In this document: positions 26,857-35,638 of the stretch, piece by piece
Layout: every line of letters begins with the position of its first letter
How positions within the stretch are numbered: the first letter of the stretch is position 1
DNA from: Methanomassiliicoccaceae archaeon DOK
GTDB lineage: Archaea > Thermoplasmatota > Thermoplasmata > Methanomassiliicoccales > Methanomethylophilaceae
NCBI GenBank assembly: GCA_009911715.1
Contig: CP047880.1
Coordinates: forward strand, 868,001-932,000
Direction of reading: 5' to 3'
DNA length: 64,000 nt
Made by a program: the position numbers and the translations under genes
The notes under the pieces: generated by a model
What the model was told of the DNA's origin: nothing
Databases searched by the model: none
What the model saw: only the letters and a program-made list of their open reading frames with translations

Positions 26857-28271
26857 AGGTCGGTGATGAATACACCCTATCATCGATCTACTCGTCCACC
26901 GGAGCCACACTCGGAGCAGACCCAACAGAGCAGACCAAGTACACCGTCACGGGCAAGGACGGTGAGAACCTCACCGTGCAGGTCGAAAGCAACGGCCAGA
27001 CCAGCGTGGATTCGATGACGCAGGACGACTTCCTGGACGATGTCAGCGTCGTCAGCGAATCCCTCATCGGGACCTACGACAGGAACGAGACCATCTCCAC
27101 CAACATGGGGACCATCGACTGCATGATCTACAAGGACCAGCAGAGCGTAGGGAACAGCACCACTGTCACGACCTACGACTGGATAGGCATCGGCACCAAC
27201 ATCATCTACAAGACCCAAATCGAGGTCTCCACCGCAGCGAGCACCGAGACGTACACCACCACCCTGTACAGCACCAACATGATCGGACAGGGCGACTCCA
27301 CCGGAGCCATCATCCTGGACACACCCTCCACTTCCGGATCCATCAGGACGGACCTCGAGATCGGAGACTATATAGAGTTCTCCAAGAGGGACGACGACGG
27401 TCGCGACTACGAGAGGATCACAATCGTGGACATCGACGGAGACAGGGTCGTCTACAGGGAGCACGACGACGATGACCGTGAGATCACGACCGTTCAGGGA
27501 TTCCTGTCCCTGGTCGTCTTCAACGGCGACGGTCAGCGCGACGGATCGGAGACCATCTCCACCGTGTTCGGTGACAAGAGCTGCGACATCTACCTCGTGG
27601 ACTCCTGGTACAGCAACATCTTCGACGCCGACTGGGAGGACCAGGTCCGCATATGGGTCGACTCGGGTTCCGACATCATCTACAAGATCGAGATCGAGGA
27701 GGACGCCTACGATGACGACTGGGATGATTGGGACGACTGGCATGACGACTACGAGTCCTACTATCTGACTGGCACTTCCCTCATGAGCGCCGATTCCGGA
27801 GGATCCGGAGGGGACGCACCTTCGACCCCGGGGGACGCGCCCAGCAGCGACAACAGGTACGGAATCACCCTCAGCGTCGGCGACTACTACATCGTCGAGG
27901 ACGACAACGGCAGGGACACCGAGACCCGCGAGATCATCGCCATCAACGGCAACTATCTGACCGTCAGGGAGACCAACGAGAGGGGGCATACCGAGATCGA
28001 GCACGAGTCCGCCAACGAGTATCTCAGCGATTTCGTAAAGACATCCTCGGAGATCGAGCGCGGATGGGCCTCTCTGAACGAGTCCGCGACCGTCAGCGGG
28101 CACAGCTGTCAGATCTACCAGGAGAGGTACGACGATGACCGCGACTGCATCTGGATCGAGCAGTCCGGCAGCAACTACATCGTCTGGCAGGAGGGCGAGT
28201 ACTGGAACGGTCAGGCCTATGATGTGGAGACGATCGTCGAGATCAGCATCGACTCCCTCCCCTCACTTTGA
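26823..28271 (+). CDS. Ectodomain of three-repeat surface protein, frameshifted from its anchor
   Basis: The frame is open from 26823, though its first usual start is GTG 26976 (431 residues from there). It contains three related units of about 140 residues. They begin VEVGDEYTL (before 26976), DLEIGDYIEF and LSVGDYYIV, and each later has an ETIST/ATVSGHSC..IY block and an IIYK-type strand. The second has an Asp/Trp-rich stretch near 27710-27760. The first repeat needs codons upstream of GTG 26976, so the annotated-looking start is not the original one. A similar unit occurs in the 40302-42065 protein. It was probably an anchored cell-surface protein. A UUCG-loop terminator follows at 28278. 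Confidence 0.7.
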   Translation, partial: GCTSGTIGTTVEVGDEYTLSSIYSSTGATLGADPTEQTKYTVTGKDGENLTVQVESNGQTSVDSMTQDDFLDDVSVVSESLIGTYDRNETISTNMGTIDCMIYKDQQSVGNSTTVTTYDWIGIGTNIIYKTQIEVSTAASTETYTTTLYSTNMIGQGDSTGAIILDTPSTSGSIRTDLEIGDYIEFSKRDDDGRDYERITIVDIDGDRVVYREHDDDDREITTVQGFLSLVVFNGDGQRDGSETISTVFGDKSCDIYLVDSWYSNIFDADWEDQVRIWVDSGSDIIYKIEIEEDAYDDDWDDWDDWHDDYESYYLTGTSLMSADSGGSGGDAPSTPGDAPSSDNRYGITLSVGDYYIVEDDNGRDTETREIIAINGNYLTVRETNERGHTEIEHESANEYLSDFVKTSSEIERGWASLNESATVSGHSCQIYQERYDDDRDCIWIEQSGSNYIVWQEGEYWNGQAYDVETIVEISIDSLPSL

Positions 28272-28277
28272 AACCCA

Positions 28278-28303
28278 GGCCCCTTCGGGGGCCATTTATT
28301 TCT
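28278..28303 (+). terminator. GGCCCC-UUCG-GGGGCC hairpin with T-rich tail
   Basis: A perfect 6-bp GC stem (28278-28283 with 28288-28293) is closed by a UUCG tetraloop. It is followed by atttatttct and starts 7 nt after the stop of the surface-protein gene. It has the form of a bacterial-type intrinsic terminator. Confidence 0.65.
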
Positions 28304-28336
28304 ACCCAACCCGCATATCAAGAATCAAGGTCATTT

Positions 28337-28352
28337 GTTGTCGTATGACAAC
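28337..28352. promoter_or_regulatory. GTTGTC-N4-GACAAC inverted repeat upstream of 28403 gene
   Basis: A perfect 6-bp inverted repeat with a 4-nt spacer lies 50 nt before ATG 28403, just upstream of AT-rich promoter-like DNA (ttagctatctgctaaattaatttag). This fits a dimeric regulator site. The cognate regulator is unknown. Confidence 0.35.
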
Positions 28353-28402
28353 TATTGATAAATAATGGAGATTTAGCTATCTGCTAAATTAATTTAGATA
28401 CA

Positions 28403-28795
28403 ATGAAACAGACAATCACCAGAGACGAGTTGGCAGCGAAATTCACCGAAGGCGTGGAACGCAAGAGGAGGGAACAGCAGGATTTCATCCTCAAAGCCTT
28501 CGAGAATCCCGAAAAGGGAAAGGTCTACCAGGAGATCGCAGACTTCCTTGACTATGAGATCAGGTACTACCGCCTGGGTGCGGCATACTACTCCGACGAG
28601 TTCGAGTCCATGACGTCCGAGGAGGATGATGACCTGCTGTACCTGACGGCAGTCAGTGAGCCGTCCCCGAGAGCCTACGCGCAGTACCTCAGGGAGATAG
28701 ACCCCTCCGTCAGAGCTGACGAGAAGATCACCCACTCCTGTCTGAAGGAGCTCAAGTCGGCTATCGGCAGGGTGATGGGGAGCGGCATGGTATGA
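28403..28795 (+). CDS. Small charged helical protein
   Basis: A 130-residue soluble protein with a basic helix (FTEGVERKRREQQDFILKAF), a Tyr-rich middle (YEIRYYRLGAAYY, exact DYEIRYYRLGAAYY) and an acidic loop. I recognise no family. It is preceded by AT-rich promoter DNA and an inverted repeat. Its TGA overlaps the ATG of the next gene (ATGA at 28792-28795), giving translational coupling. It heads a three-gene set (28403-30944) of helical/coiled-coil proteins of unknown role. Confidence 0.7.
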   Translation: MKQTITRDELAAKFTEGVERKRREQQDFILKAFENPEKGKVYQEIADFLDYEIRYYRLGAAYYSDEFESMTSEEDDDLLYLTAVSEPSPRAYAQYLREIDPSVRADEKITHSCLKELKSAIGRVMGSGMV

Positions 28796-29538
28796 TCTTC
28801 GACCGTGAGGACATCGCCGTCCTCAACAGGGTCATGGTCCGCAAGGGCATCGAGACCGCCGCAGTCTCCCACAATCCCGGGCTCACCGACGCGCAGCGGA
28901 TGATGATATCGGGCGAACTTGCAAGGGACATCTCCAGATGCCAGCTGATGATCGCAGTCGGAATGAACGACTTCTCCGACATAGAGAGACAGCTGGAGTC
29001 ATTCGAGGAGGATATGTCCGCGATGCCCCCGACCCTCTACACGGCGTACATGGGAACCATGTCTGCTGATGACAGCGACGACGAGGGGCAGTACATCTGG
29101 CTGCTGGCGATGATGATCTCCAACATCGGCCTGATCCGCCGCGGACTCGGGTTCGTCGACGCCCTCGCAGCGGCTGAACCGGTGCTCTCGCAGACCGAGG
29201 TGCTGTCGATAAAGTCCTTGCGCACGACCCTGGATGATGTCTGTCGCAGGTCCGAGGCAACGGAGGGCGACCTTTTCGACTCCGGACTGTACGCCGACGC
29301 GTTGGCCAGGGAGTGCTCGCTGCTCCTGAGAGTGAACTCCGGCAAGGATGTCGACAGCGGTGAGATATCCGACCTGTTGGACGACATCGGACGCTTGGAC
29401 CCGGAGGAGTTCGAGCGTGTGTTCGGACCGGACCTGGGTGCCGATGCCATGGCTCTTGCCGCCGAGGTCGCGGAACCCCGCGGAAGTCACATGGCCATTC
29501 TGTGCGCCAGGTGCATTCTCAATTCCCTGCTGTCCTGA
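28792..29538 (+). CDS. Unknown helical protein coupled to 28403 gene
   Basis: A 248-residue, mostly helical, acidic protein with no motif I know. Notable stretches are LARDISRCQLMIAVGMNDFSD near 45, an acidic DDSDDEGQYIW near 97, and a Cys-containing C-terminus (ILCARCILNSLLS). It is translationally coupled to the 130-residue protein by an ATGA overlap, which implies similar expression and possibly a complex. A T-run (cccttttttt, 29549-29557) after the stop could terminate transcription before the next promoter. Confidence 0.7.
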   Translation: MIFDREDIAVLNRVMVRKGIETAAVSHNPGLTDAQRMMISGELARDISRCQLMIAVGMNDFSDIERQLESFEEDMSAMPPTLYTAYMGTMSADDSDDEGQYIWLLAMMISNIGLIRRGLGFVDALAAAEPVLSQTEVLSIKSLRTTLDDVCRRSEATEGDLFDSGLYADALARECSLLLRVNSGKDVDSGEISDLLDDIGRLDPEEFERVFGPDLGADAMALAAEVAEPRGSHMAILCARCILNSLLS

Positions 29539-29585
29539 TCCGGTCTGACCCTTTTTTTAATTATATGTACTCCGATACGGGGCAC

Positions 29586-30944
29586 ATGTGGGATGCAGAC
29601 CTCGTTTCGAGAGTCAGGGACAGGAAACTCAATGAGATCATGATCTTCGCCTCCATGGCCAAGATCGACAGCTCAAACATCGACACTTACATCGACATCA
29701 TAGTCAGCCTCGGCGACGACGTGGACGCCTGCGACACCCTTCTGGACACCGACGGCGAGTCGGAGATCGCACTCGACTCCATCGACGCTCCGGAGTACTG
29801 GGACCGTCTCTCCCTGGGTGAGCAGGCGGACGAAGACGCCTTCAACGCCATGAAGACCAGCCCGTACAGCGAGGATTCGGTTCCGGAGGATATCGTGGAC
29901 TACGTCAGGCAGATCATTTCTGAGGCCGCCGAGTCTCTGAAATCCTCCGGAGACGGGGTCAGCAAGGATGCCTTCGACGCCGTGAAGGACGAGTTGAGGA
30001 TCGTCAGGCAGAGGAACGAGGATCTCTCAAAGGACCTGGACTTCAGGATGACGGAGAACGCCACCCTGTCGGAGGACCTGAAGACCGCCCTGTCCGAGAA
30101 GGACGAGCTCGCCGCCGAGGTGGAGAGGCTGAAATCCGTGATCAAGGACATGGAGGCATCCGAAGCCCAGATGGAGACAATGGCCGAGGAGCTCTCTGAG
30201 GCGAACGAGCAGGTCGGAATCCTCAGGACGAAGGTCGAGGAACTCCAGAACGAGGTCTCCGCCAGGGATGCCGACATCGTCTCCCTGACCGAGGAGAGGG
30301 ACGCCGCCGTCCTTGCTAACTCCGAGCTCCACAGCGAGATGGAGGAGCTCATGGACGAATCTTCAGCGATGGTCTCCGACGAGTTCATCGACGAGGCGGA
30401 TCAGGAAGCAGCTGACACCGAGGCAGTCTCGGAGCCGCAGGTAGCTCCGACGACAGACGCGTCAGAACCGGACTCCGTGGAGTCTGCCCCATCAGAAGCG
30501 GATGTCCCCGCCGAGGACTGTCCCCATGAAGACCACATCGCCGAAGTGACCGAGGCTCCTGCCGTCGACAGGATCCTGACCGACGCCCAGCGCGAGGTCG
30601 TCGAATCCGCCAAGAGGATGAAGGATGCGAAGATCGACGAGTTCATCGACAAGTCGATGTCGGGACAGGTTGACGAGACCGCCTGCGACAACATCGTCGC
30701 GTTCCTCAAGGTGGACATCAGCATCTGCGACGCTCTGCTCGGAATGGATTACAGCAGTCTCGACAGCATCCTCGACGGATTCAGGAGGATCCTCTCCATC
30801 ATCGACGAGGCCCCCGAGCCACACAGTCAGAACATCTACTCCAGGTCCCTGACCCCGGAGCAGTCGCTCATCGAGTACGGATACAACAAGGTGATCGAGC
30901 ACATCCAGGATGTCATGCTGAGAAGATACGCGAACATGCTGTGA
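29586..30944 (+). CDS. Long coiled-coil protein with similar domains at both ends
   Basis: A 452-residue protein. The centre (about residues 130-275) is a continuous coiled coil (LKTALSEKDELAAEVERLKS). A Pro/Ser/Asp-rich linker follows (about 280-340). The N-terminal part (KLNEIMIFASMAKIDSSNID...ISLGDDVDACDTLLDTD) and the C-terminal part (KIDEFIDKSM...KVDISICDALLGMD) share a pattern ending in D-x-x-x-CD-x-LL-x-x-D, suggesting a duplicated helical module. ATG 29586 is chosen because taattatat at 29556-29564 lies about 25 nt upstream. ATG 29565 is in frame but inside that box. The role is unknown. Confidence 0.72.
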   Translation: MWDADLVSRVRDRKLNEIMIFASMAKIDSSNIDTYIDIIVSLGDDVDACDTLLDTDGESEIALDSIDAPEYWDRLSLGEQADEDAFNAMKTSPYSEDSVPEDIVDYVRQIISEAAESLKSSGDGVSKDAFDAVKDELRIVRQRNEDLSKDLDFRMTENATLSEDLKTALSEKDELAAEVERLKSVIKDMEASEAQMETMAEELSEANEQVGILRTKVEELQNEVSARDADIVSLTEERDAAVLANSELHSEMEELMDESSAMVSDEFIDEADQEAADTEAVSEPQVAPTTDASEPDSVESAPSEADVPAEDCPHEDHIAEVTEAPAVDRILTDAQREVVESAKRMKDAKIDEFIDKSMSGQVDETACDNIVAFLKVDISICDALLGMDYSSLDSILDGFRRILSIIDEAPEPHSQNIYSRSLTPEQSLIEYGYNKVIEHIQDVMLRRYANML

Positions 30945-30946
30945 TC

Positions 30947-31585
30947 TCAGATGAAATCCAACACGCCCCCGGCGTCCTCCGTGAACGGTATCCCGTTCTG
31001 ACGGCAGATGTCGGGGGTGAAACCGTATCCGAAGGTGACGGCGACGAACCTCGTGCCGCTCTCCCTAGCACCCCTCAGGTCGTTGGGCGTGTCCCCGACC
31101 ATGAGCGTCTTCTCCGGCTCCGCCTCCGCGGCGTATATGCATCTGTCGATCAGATCAGATTTGGACAGAAGCCCAAGGTCATCTGCCCCGCATACGTCCA
31201 CGAAATAACCGTCGAGCCCCCAATGGGAGGCCAGTTGCTTGGCGTACTCGTCGGGCTTCATGGTAGCCACCCCCATGGGGATCCCTATGTCGCGTAATGC
31301 ATCCAGCGTCTCCTGCATCCCCGGGAACAGAACGGCCTCCAGATACCCCTCCCTGCCGTAGAACTCCTTGAACAGCTCAGCCGCACCGATCGCTTCCTCG
31401 CGGCCGATGCCATAGAGCTTCGCCATGTCGTCGATCAGGGATCCTCCCTTCACAGCGTATAGTGCCTCACGGGATGGCTCCGGCACTCCCAGCTCGTGTG
31501 CGACATGGAGGAAGGATTTGATTATACCCGGCGCTGTGTTGGATAGCGTCCCATCCATATCGAATACCACGAGCTCTGTGTCCAT
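30947..31585 (-). CDS. HAD-superfamily phosphatase (phosphoglycolate phosphatase-like)
   Basis: A 212-residue haloacid-dehalogenase phosphatase of subfamily IA. Motif I is FDMDGTLSNT (nucleophile Asp), motif II is GVATMKP, Lys is in LSKSDLI, and motif IV is MVGDTPNDLRGA. The cap domain is the helical C1 type, as in Gph/PpaX. It hydrolyses small phosphate esters. The exact substrate (phosphoglycolate, pyrophosphate or sugar phosphate) cannot be fixed. The start at 31585 is 48 nt from the divergent start at 31633, and the AT-rich tcgatttagata between them probably serves both promoters. It converges with the coiled-coil gene, with 2 nt between stops. Confidence 0.88.
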   Translation of the reverse strand: MDTELVVFDMDGTLSNTAPGIIKSFLHVAHELGVPEPSREALYAVKGGSLIDDMAKLYGIGREEAIGAAELFKEFYGREGYLEAVLFPGMQETLDALRDIGIPMGVATMKPDEYAKQLASHWGLDGYFVDVCGADDLGLLSKSDLIDRCIYAAEAEPEKTLMVGDTPNDLRGARESGTRFVAVTFGYGFTPDICRQNGIPFTEDAGGVLDFI

Positions 31586-31632
31586 GCAGAGTGCAAAGAG
31601 TCGATTTAGATAACTGTTGCCCAGGCTATCTC

Positions 31633-32130
31633 ATGAAATACATCGATTCCATTCTCATACTCATGAGGGAGCCGCCCAGCGACATCGGAGAACCGCAGGA
31701 GGAGTTCTGTGACAGAATAGCGGAGATCTTCGACGACCCTGATGGGAGATACGAGGTCCTTGACAGGAACCTGTCCGACGACCCGTTCGAGCCCGACATC
31801 GAGGTTATAGACTCAGACGAGTGGGCATTCAACATCCTCTGCTATTATGTCGAGGACACACCATCCGACGGTATAGTGGAGATCTTTCCCAGAACATTCG
31901 GTATGAGGAAATGGGTTCAGGACGACTCGGACAGGCCGTCTTTCCTTGCCCTCGGTGTGGGAGGAACCCCCGATCATCCAGAGTACCTCTATTTCGCCCG
32001 TTTCTTCCGTTTCACAGATGTTCATTTCATTCTAGACGAAGGACGTGACATGCTCATCAATTGGATGAGACCGGAATTCTTCGACAAAGTGATCAGGGAT
32101 GATTTCGAGCGGATCTTCAGTCCAAGATGA
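31633..32130 (+). CDS. Unknown 165-residue soluble protein
   Basis: An acidic mixed alpha/beta protein, with many Asp/Phe/Tyr residues and a W-containing GMRKWVQDD segment, and no signal peptide. ATG 31633 lies about 25 nt after a TATA-like gatttagata, so I prefer it to the upstream in-frame codon at 31591. It matches no family I can name. Its size and composition resemble small immunity-type proteins of bacterial accessory regions, which is an impression only. It is the last gene before a 0.77-kb AT-rich non-coding stretch. Confidence 0.68.
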   Translation: MKYIDSILILMREPPSDIGEPQEEFCDRIAEIFDDPDGRYEVLDRNLSDDPFEPDIEVIDSDEWAFNILCYYVEDTPSDGIVEIFPRTFGMRKWVQDDSDRPSFLALGVGGTPDHPEYLYFARFFRFTDVHFILDEGRDMLINWMRPEFFDKVIRDDFERIFSPR

Positions 32131-32903
32131 GATGTTCTCAACATCCGTTATTAAATTAGCTAATTAACCTATTAGCTTAATTTATTTCATGTATGCTAAT
32201 TTAATTCAGATGGTGAAGAAATTCTTACAGTAATGACGATCATTTTGACGACTCGTTTTTTACTCCAGATTTTTTTCAAATCCAGGTTATTTTGATTGAT
32301 TCATTAACAAATTAATATTAATTAATCTGATTTCTTTATTAGGTATATTATTTGCAGTTTATCACATCGTATCCTTATCTTTGCCTAAACGATAAAATAA
32401 TTTAGCTGATAACTTAATTTACGAAATATATTACATACATTCATAATAGTGAAGAAAAATGTATAAAATCGTAGTAATTAGTGAAATTTCAATGATTCGA
32501 TTGAAAAATACAGATTCTGAATGCAAATTCAAAAATTCATAGGTTTTTGGGCACTTCTTTGTCCACGACGGTCTCCCGAATATCAACTTAATTACCCCAG
32601 AAATAAAGTGATTTCCATGGATTTCTGGTCATTTTTACACTGTGCAGATCATGGAAATTCGATGCGTGTAGAAAATATGAAGATTTGGGGCAGAATCGAT
32701 AAAATCAGGAAATCCATCTTCAAGACAACATGCAAAGACGAATTTAATACAGTATCGAATTAATTAAGCTGAATACATAAATTACTTAAATTGAATAATT
32801 AGTTTAAAACAAAGGTTAAAACGATTGTCTGCAATTATACAACTATGTTAAGATATCAGCTAAATTAATTATGAATTAATACAAAACTTGGAAAAGAAGC
32901 ACC
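32131..32903. other. AT-rich intergenic stretch without a convincing gene
   Basis: About 770 nt of markedly AT-rich DNA, in contrast to the GC-rich genes on both sides. It holds repeated words of the type ATTAGCTAATTAA and ATTAGCTTAATTTA (32153-32195, 32402-32422, 32760-32800, 32857-32880). It also has a perfect small hairpin TTTCAAT-N6-ATTGAAA at 32487-32506. A frame at 32521-32763 could encode 80 residues, but its composition is just AT-rich codons and it has no ribosome site. Similar words occur near 28.37 and 35.6 kb. It could be transferred DNA, a chromatin or promoter island, or a non-coding RNA locus. Confidence 0.6.
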
Positions 32904-33659
32904 TCATCTCAGAGAACGCATCCAAACTGAAGTCGCGACACGAGGCATGTGTCTGCAGACGAAAACCTGTAACTTGTTGTATGTTCCGCAGACGGATCTA
33001 CGCTTCCCCTTCTCGATGTCCCCCATTGCCTGAGACACGACGTCCTGGGGATTCACCCTGTGTCTGAACACCTTCTTCGGCACGGAATGGGATTGCATTG
33101 CACGATCAATGAATTCCGTGTCGACCCATCCGGGAGACACCTCGAGAACGTTGATTCCTTTGTCCTTCAGCTCGATTCTGAGGGAATCGGTGAAACTGCG
33201 GACATATGCCTTCGTGGCGGCGTAAACCCCGAGACCAGGCAGAGGAAGATAGGCTGAGGCGGAACAGACCTGGATAATCCATGATCCTCTGCGCATCATC
33301 GGTATGCAGGCACGGGTCAGTTCCGTGAGAGCGACCACATTGACATCAATCATCCCCTCGGTGTCCCTTGCATCCTGTTCGGGAAGATCGCCGAATGCAC
33401 CGAACCCAGCACAGTTCACCAGATATTCGATTTCGTAGTCACTCCCCAGCAGTTCCGATTCGAATCCGTGCAGTGAAGCCCTGTCCGTCAGATCGATTTG
33501 GAAGAGCAGCATCTTTGTGCTGAGTTCCCTCTCGACAGAGCGCAATGCATCGAGGTTGCGTCCGAGGACCACTATCCTGTCCAATCCCTTCGAATCAAGT
33601 GCTCTGCAGAACTCAGAACCGATACCTCCGGTGGCACCGGTGACGATTGCGACCCTCAT
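32904..33659 (-). CDS. Short-chain dehydrogenase/reductase
   Basis: A 251-residue classical SDR. The NAD(P)-binding GATGGIG lies at residues 8-14, NCAGFGAFG (NNAG motif) near 86, the catalytic Ser in VCSASAYLP near 138, and the active-site YAATK near 151. All catalytic residues are present. The C-terminal third is the variable substrate part. Arg at the end of beta-2 (VVLGRN) suggests NADPH preference. It lies alone, downstream of the AT-rich stretch, with divergent orientation to the nitroreductase. The AT-rich gap 33660-33800 holds promoters for both. The substrate is unknown. The codon mix is less GC-extreme than core genes, consistent with recent acquisition. Confidence 0.88.
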   Translation of the reverse strand: MRVAIVTGATGGIGSEFCRALDSKGLDRIVVLGRNLDALRSVERELSTKMLLFQIDLTDRASLHGFESELLGSDYEIEYLVNCAGFGAFGDLPEQDARDTEGMIDVNVVALTELTRACIPMMRRGSWIIQVCSASAYLPLPGLGVYAATKAYVRSFTDSLRIELKDKGINVLEVSPGWVDTEFIDRAMQSHSVPKKVFRHRVNPQDVVSQAMGDIEKGKRRSVCGTYNKLQVFVCRHMPRVATSVWMRSLR

Positions 33660-33895
33660 GCGAAGGTGTATTGCCTGCCTTCTATTCGATTTTACGATTC
33701 TATGTGATGCCTCTAGTTTCCATTGGAATTTTTCATATTAGTAAGAAACTGATATTTTATAATGTAATAATGTATTCAGCTTTATTAGTTGTAGTCGTAT
33801 GAATGGATAGGGCATCCAGGCAAAATATCGCCCTCAGCTACATGACATCTAGCAGCTGCACAAGCGTTTTAAGCCTTCGTCCGATTCTAGAATTC

Positions 33896-34420
33896 ATGTA
33901 CTCAGACGAGGCCTTGAAACTGATTGAGAGCAGGAGGAGCATCCGTTCCTACAAACCTGATATGGTTCCAGACGATTTGATTGATAAGGTCATCGAGGCA
34001 GGTACATTCGCCGCTACCGGCGGAGGAAGACAATCCCCAATCATCATCGCGGTGAAAGACAGGAAAACTCGCGATAAACTATCGAAACTCAATGCAGACA
34101 TCATGGGTGCGGAAACTGATCCATTCTACGGAGCTCCCTTGGTCCTTATCGTCCTTGCGGACCGTTCATCATCCACCTATCTCTACGACGGGAGCCTGGT
34201 AATGGGAAACCTCATGCTCGCTGCACACGCTCTTGGCCTCGGCAGCTGCTGGATTCACAGAGCCAAGGAGGAGTTCGACCGTCCTGAAGGGAAGGAGATT
34301 CTGAAGGATCTGGGCATAACCGGTGATTACGAGGGTATCGGCCACTGCATCCTTGGATACATCGACGGAGATGTACCGGAAGCCAAGCCTCGCAAGGAAA
34401 AATGGAGCTACACGATCTAA
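33896..34420 (+). CDS. Nitroreductase-family flavoprotein
   Basis: A 174-residue FMN-dependent oxidoreductase. It starts SDEALKLIESRRSIRSYKP, the FMN-phosphate-binding motif of the family. The GGGRQSP segment and the LGLGSCWIHRA block near residue 115 also match. It would reduce nitro compounds, quinones or similar acceptors with NAD(P)H as a dimer. ATG 33896 is selected over the upstream in-frame ATG 33803 because the extra 31 residues lack family similarity and a TATA-like gttttaagc lies about 25 nt before 33896. The 3' neighbour on the other strand is a dead hipA-like gene. Confidence 0.88.
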   Translation: MYSDEALKLIESRRSIRSYKPDMVPDDLIDKVIEAGTFAATGGGRQSPIIIAVKDRKTRDKLSKLNADIMGAETDPFYGAPLVLIVLADRSSSTYLYDGSLVMGNLMLAAHALGLGSCWIHRAKEEFDRPEGKEILKDLGITGDYEGIGHCILGYIDGDVPEAKPRKEKWSYTI

Positions 34421-34429
34421 TGCTTTCAT

Positions 34430-35566
34430 TCACAGGACAGATGAAGATCCGTGGGGGTTGTCGTAGAATCCCGCGTATCCTACGGATACTCCCTTCAGCT
34501 TCTCTATCCTTCTGCGAAGGTGTTGGGCAATGGTCTCTGCACGGTTCCTCTCGATCGCAGAACAGGGGCGGTCGAACGCCTCGATGACGGTTTCCTCGAT
34601 ACCGTCCAATCTGGAGAGGCCCATCCAGTCGAAACTGTGGACCAGTCTGATCTGTTCGGAATGGGTGATCTTGAACGGTTTGGAAGTCAGATCGTACCCC
34701 TCGTTGATTCATACGGTGGAGGTTTTGAAACCCAGCGATGCGCCACAGTCGAATATGGGGACGAAACCCTTGACCTTCAACGTGACCAGATCGCGGAGGA
34801 TGCCGAAATTCCCGAAGTGGCGGTCCTCGTCGACTATGATGAAATCCAGAGCTATCATCCTGTCCAGACACCCTTCCACATCCATGCACCCGATGTCCTT
34901 GAACGATGAACTGGTCAATTCATAGAGTGTCTGTCCCTGGATTCTGCCATGACCCGTTAGAATGCTCTATGCGGGGATGAACTCTATATCGACGTCATAG
35001 AAGCAGTGGCAGAAACAGAGAGGTTCTCTGTTCAGTGAAGTCAGCCCTTATCCGACATGCCTTATGTGCAGAAGAACCATGATCCTGCTGGCAATGACCT
35101 CGTTGAAAGGCTCCTGCATGAACGGCTGGGAACCGCCTTTTAGGAGCACCCTCTCAATGTCAATTATCATCCACCTCTTCTTCAGATTCCCGTATCGTTG
35201 GAGAGTCATTTTGATAATAATTCAAAGAGGACCAGTTCCCTGCGTCTCCGGTTAGGACAACCAATAGCAATCAGAAAGACTTAATCCGAATGACCTCATC
35301 ATCAGGTATTCAGGTATGGGGACACCTAATTGAATCAGGGTTTCCTTGAGCCTACCTCTTGAAGCAGGAAAGGATCTTTTTGACCACCATCTTCTGAACG
35401 AGTCCAGCATGAGATCCATGGATAGTGAGATTCCAGGGGGGATATGATCTGCTTCGACTATCTGGATGACCGAACTGATCTGACCGGTATTGTCGAATGA
35501 CAATTTGGCCACCTTGATTCCCCCGTGCATCAGCCAGAGTTCGTCATTCCTTGATTGTGTATCCAA
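34430..35566 (-). pseudogene. Degraded HipA-like kinase gene
   Basis: Five pieces in changing frames line up, in order, with a HipA/CtkA-like serine-threonine kinase. They are an N-terminal piece from TTG 35566 ending GLSLSDCYWLS at TAA 35252; a middle piece (LLKGGSQPFMQEPFNEVIAS) at about 35170-35048; a short CFYDVDIEFIPA piece ending in TAG near 34970; the kinase core (LDFIIVDEDRHFGNFGILRD...FDCGASLG) to TGA 34709; and a C-terminal piece (PFKITHSEQIRLVHSFDW) ending at 34430. At least three stops or frameshifts interrupt it, so no active kinase can be made. HipA kinases are toxins of toxin-antitoxin modules. No HipB-like antitoxin is seen. Confidence 0.75.
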
Positions 35567-35638
35567 ATTCGCACTTAATAATCATTATTATTAATTAATT
35601 AAGCTAATTACTTAATCGATATGATTTATTAATAGTGG

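Noticed and set aside
12476-31585. A polymorphic toxin gene accompanying the immunity-like families
   Set aside because: No signal plus repeat plus toxin layout, no HNH/RNase/deaminase motif and no secretion genes were found in the block.
32521-32763. Possible 80-residue gene in the AT-rich gap
   Set aside because: Its codons simply reflect AT-rich DNA, and it has no ribosome site, promoter geometry or recognisable motif.
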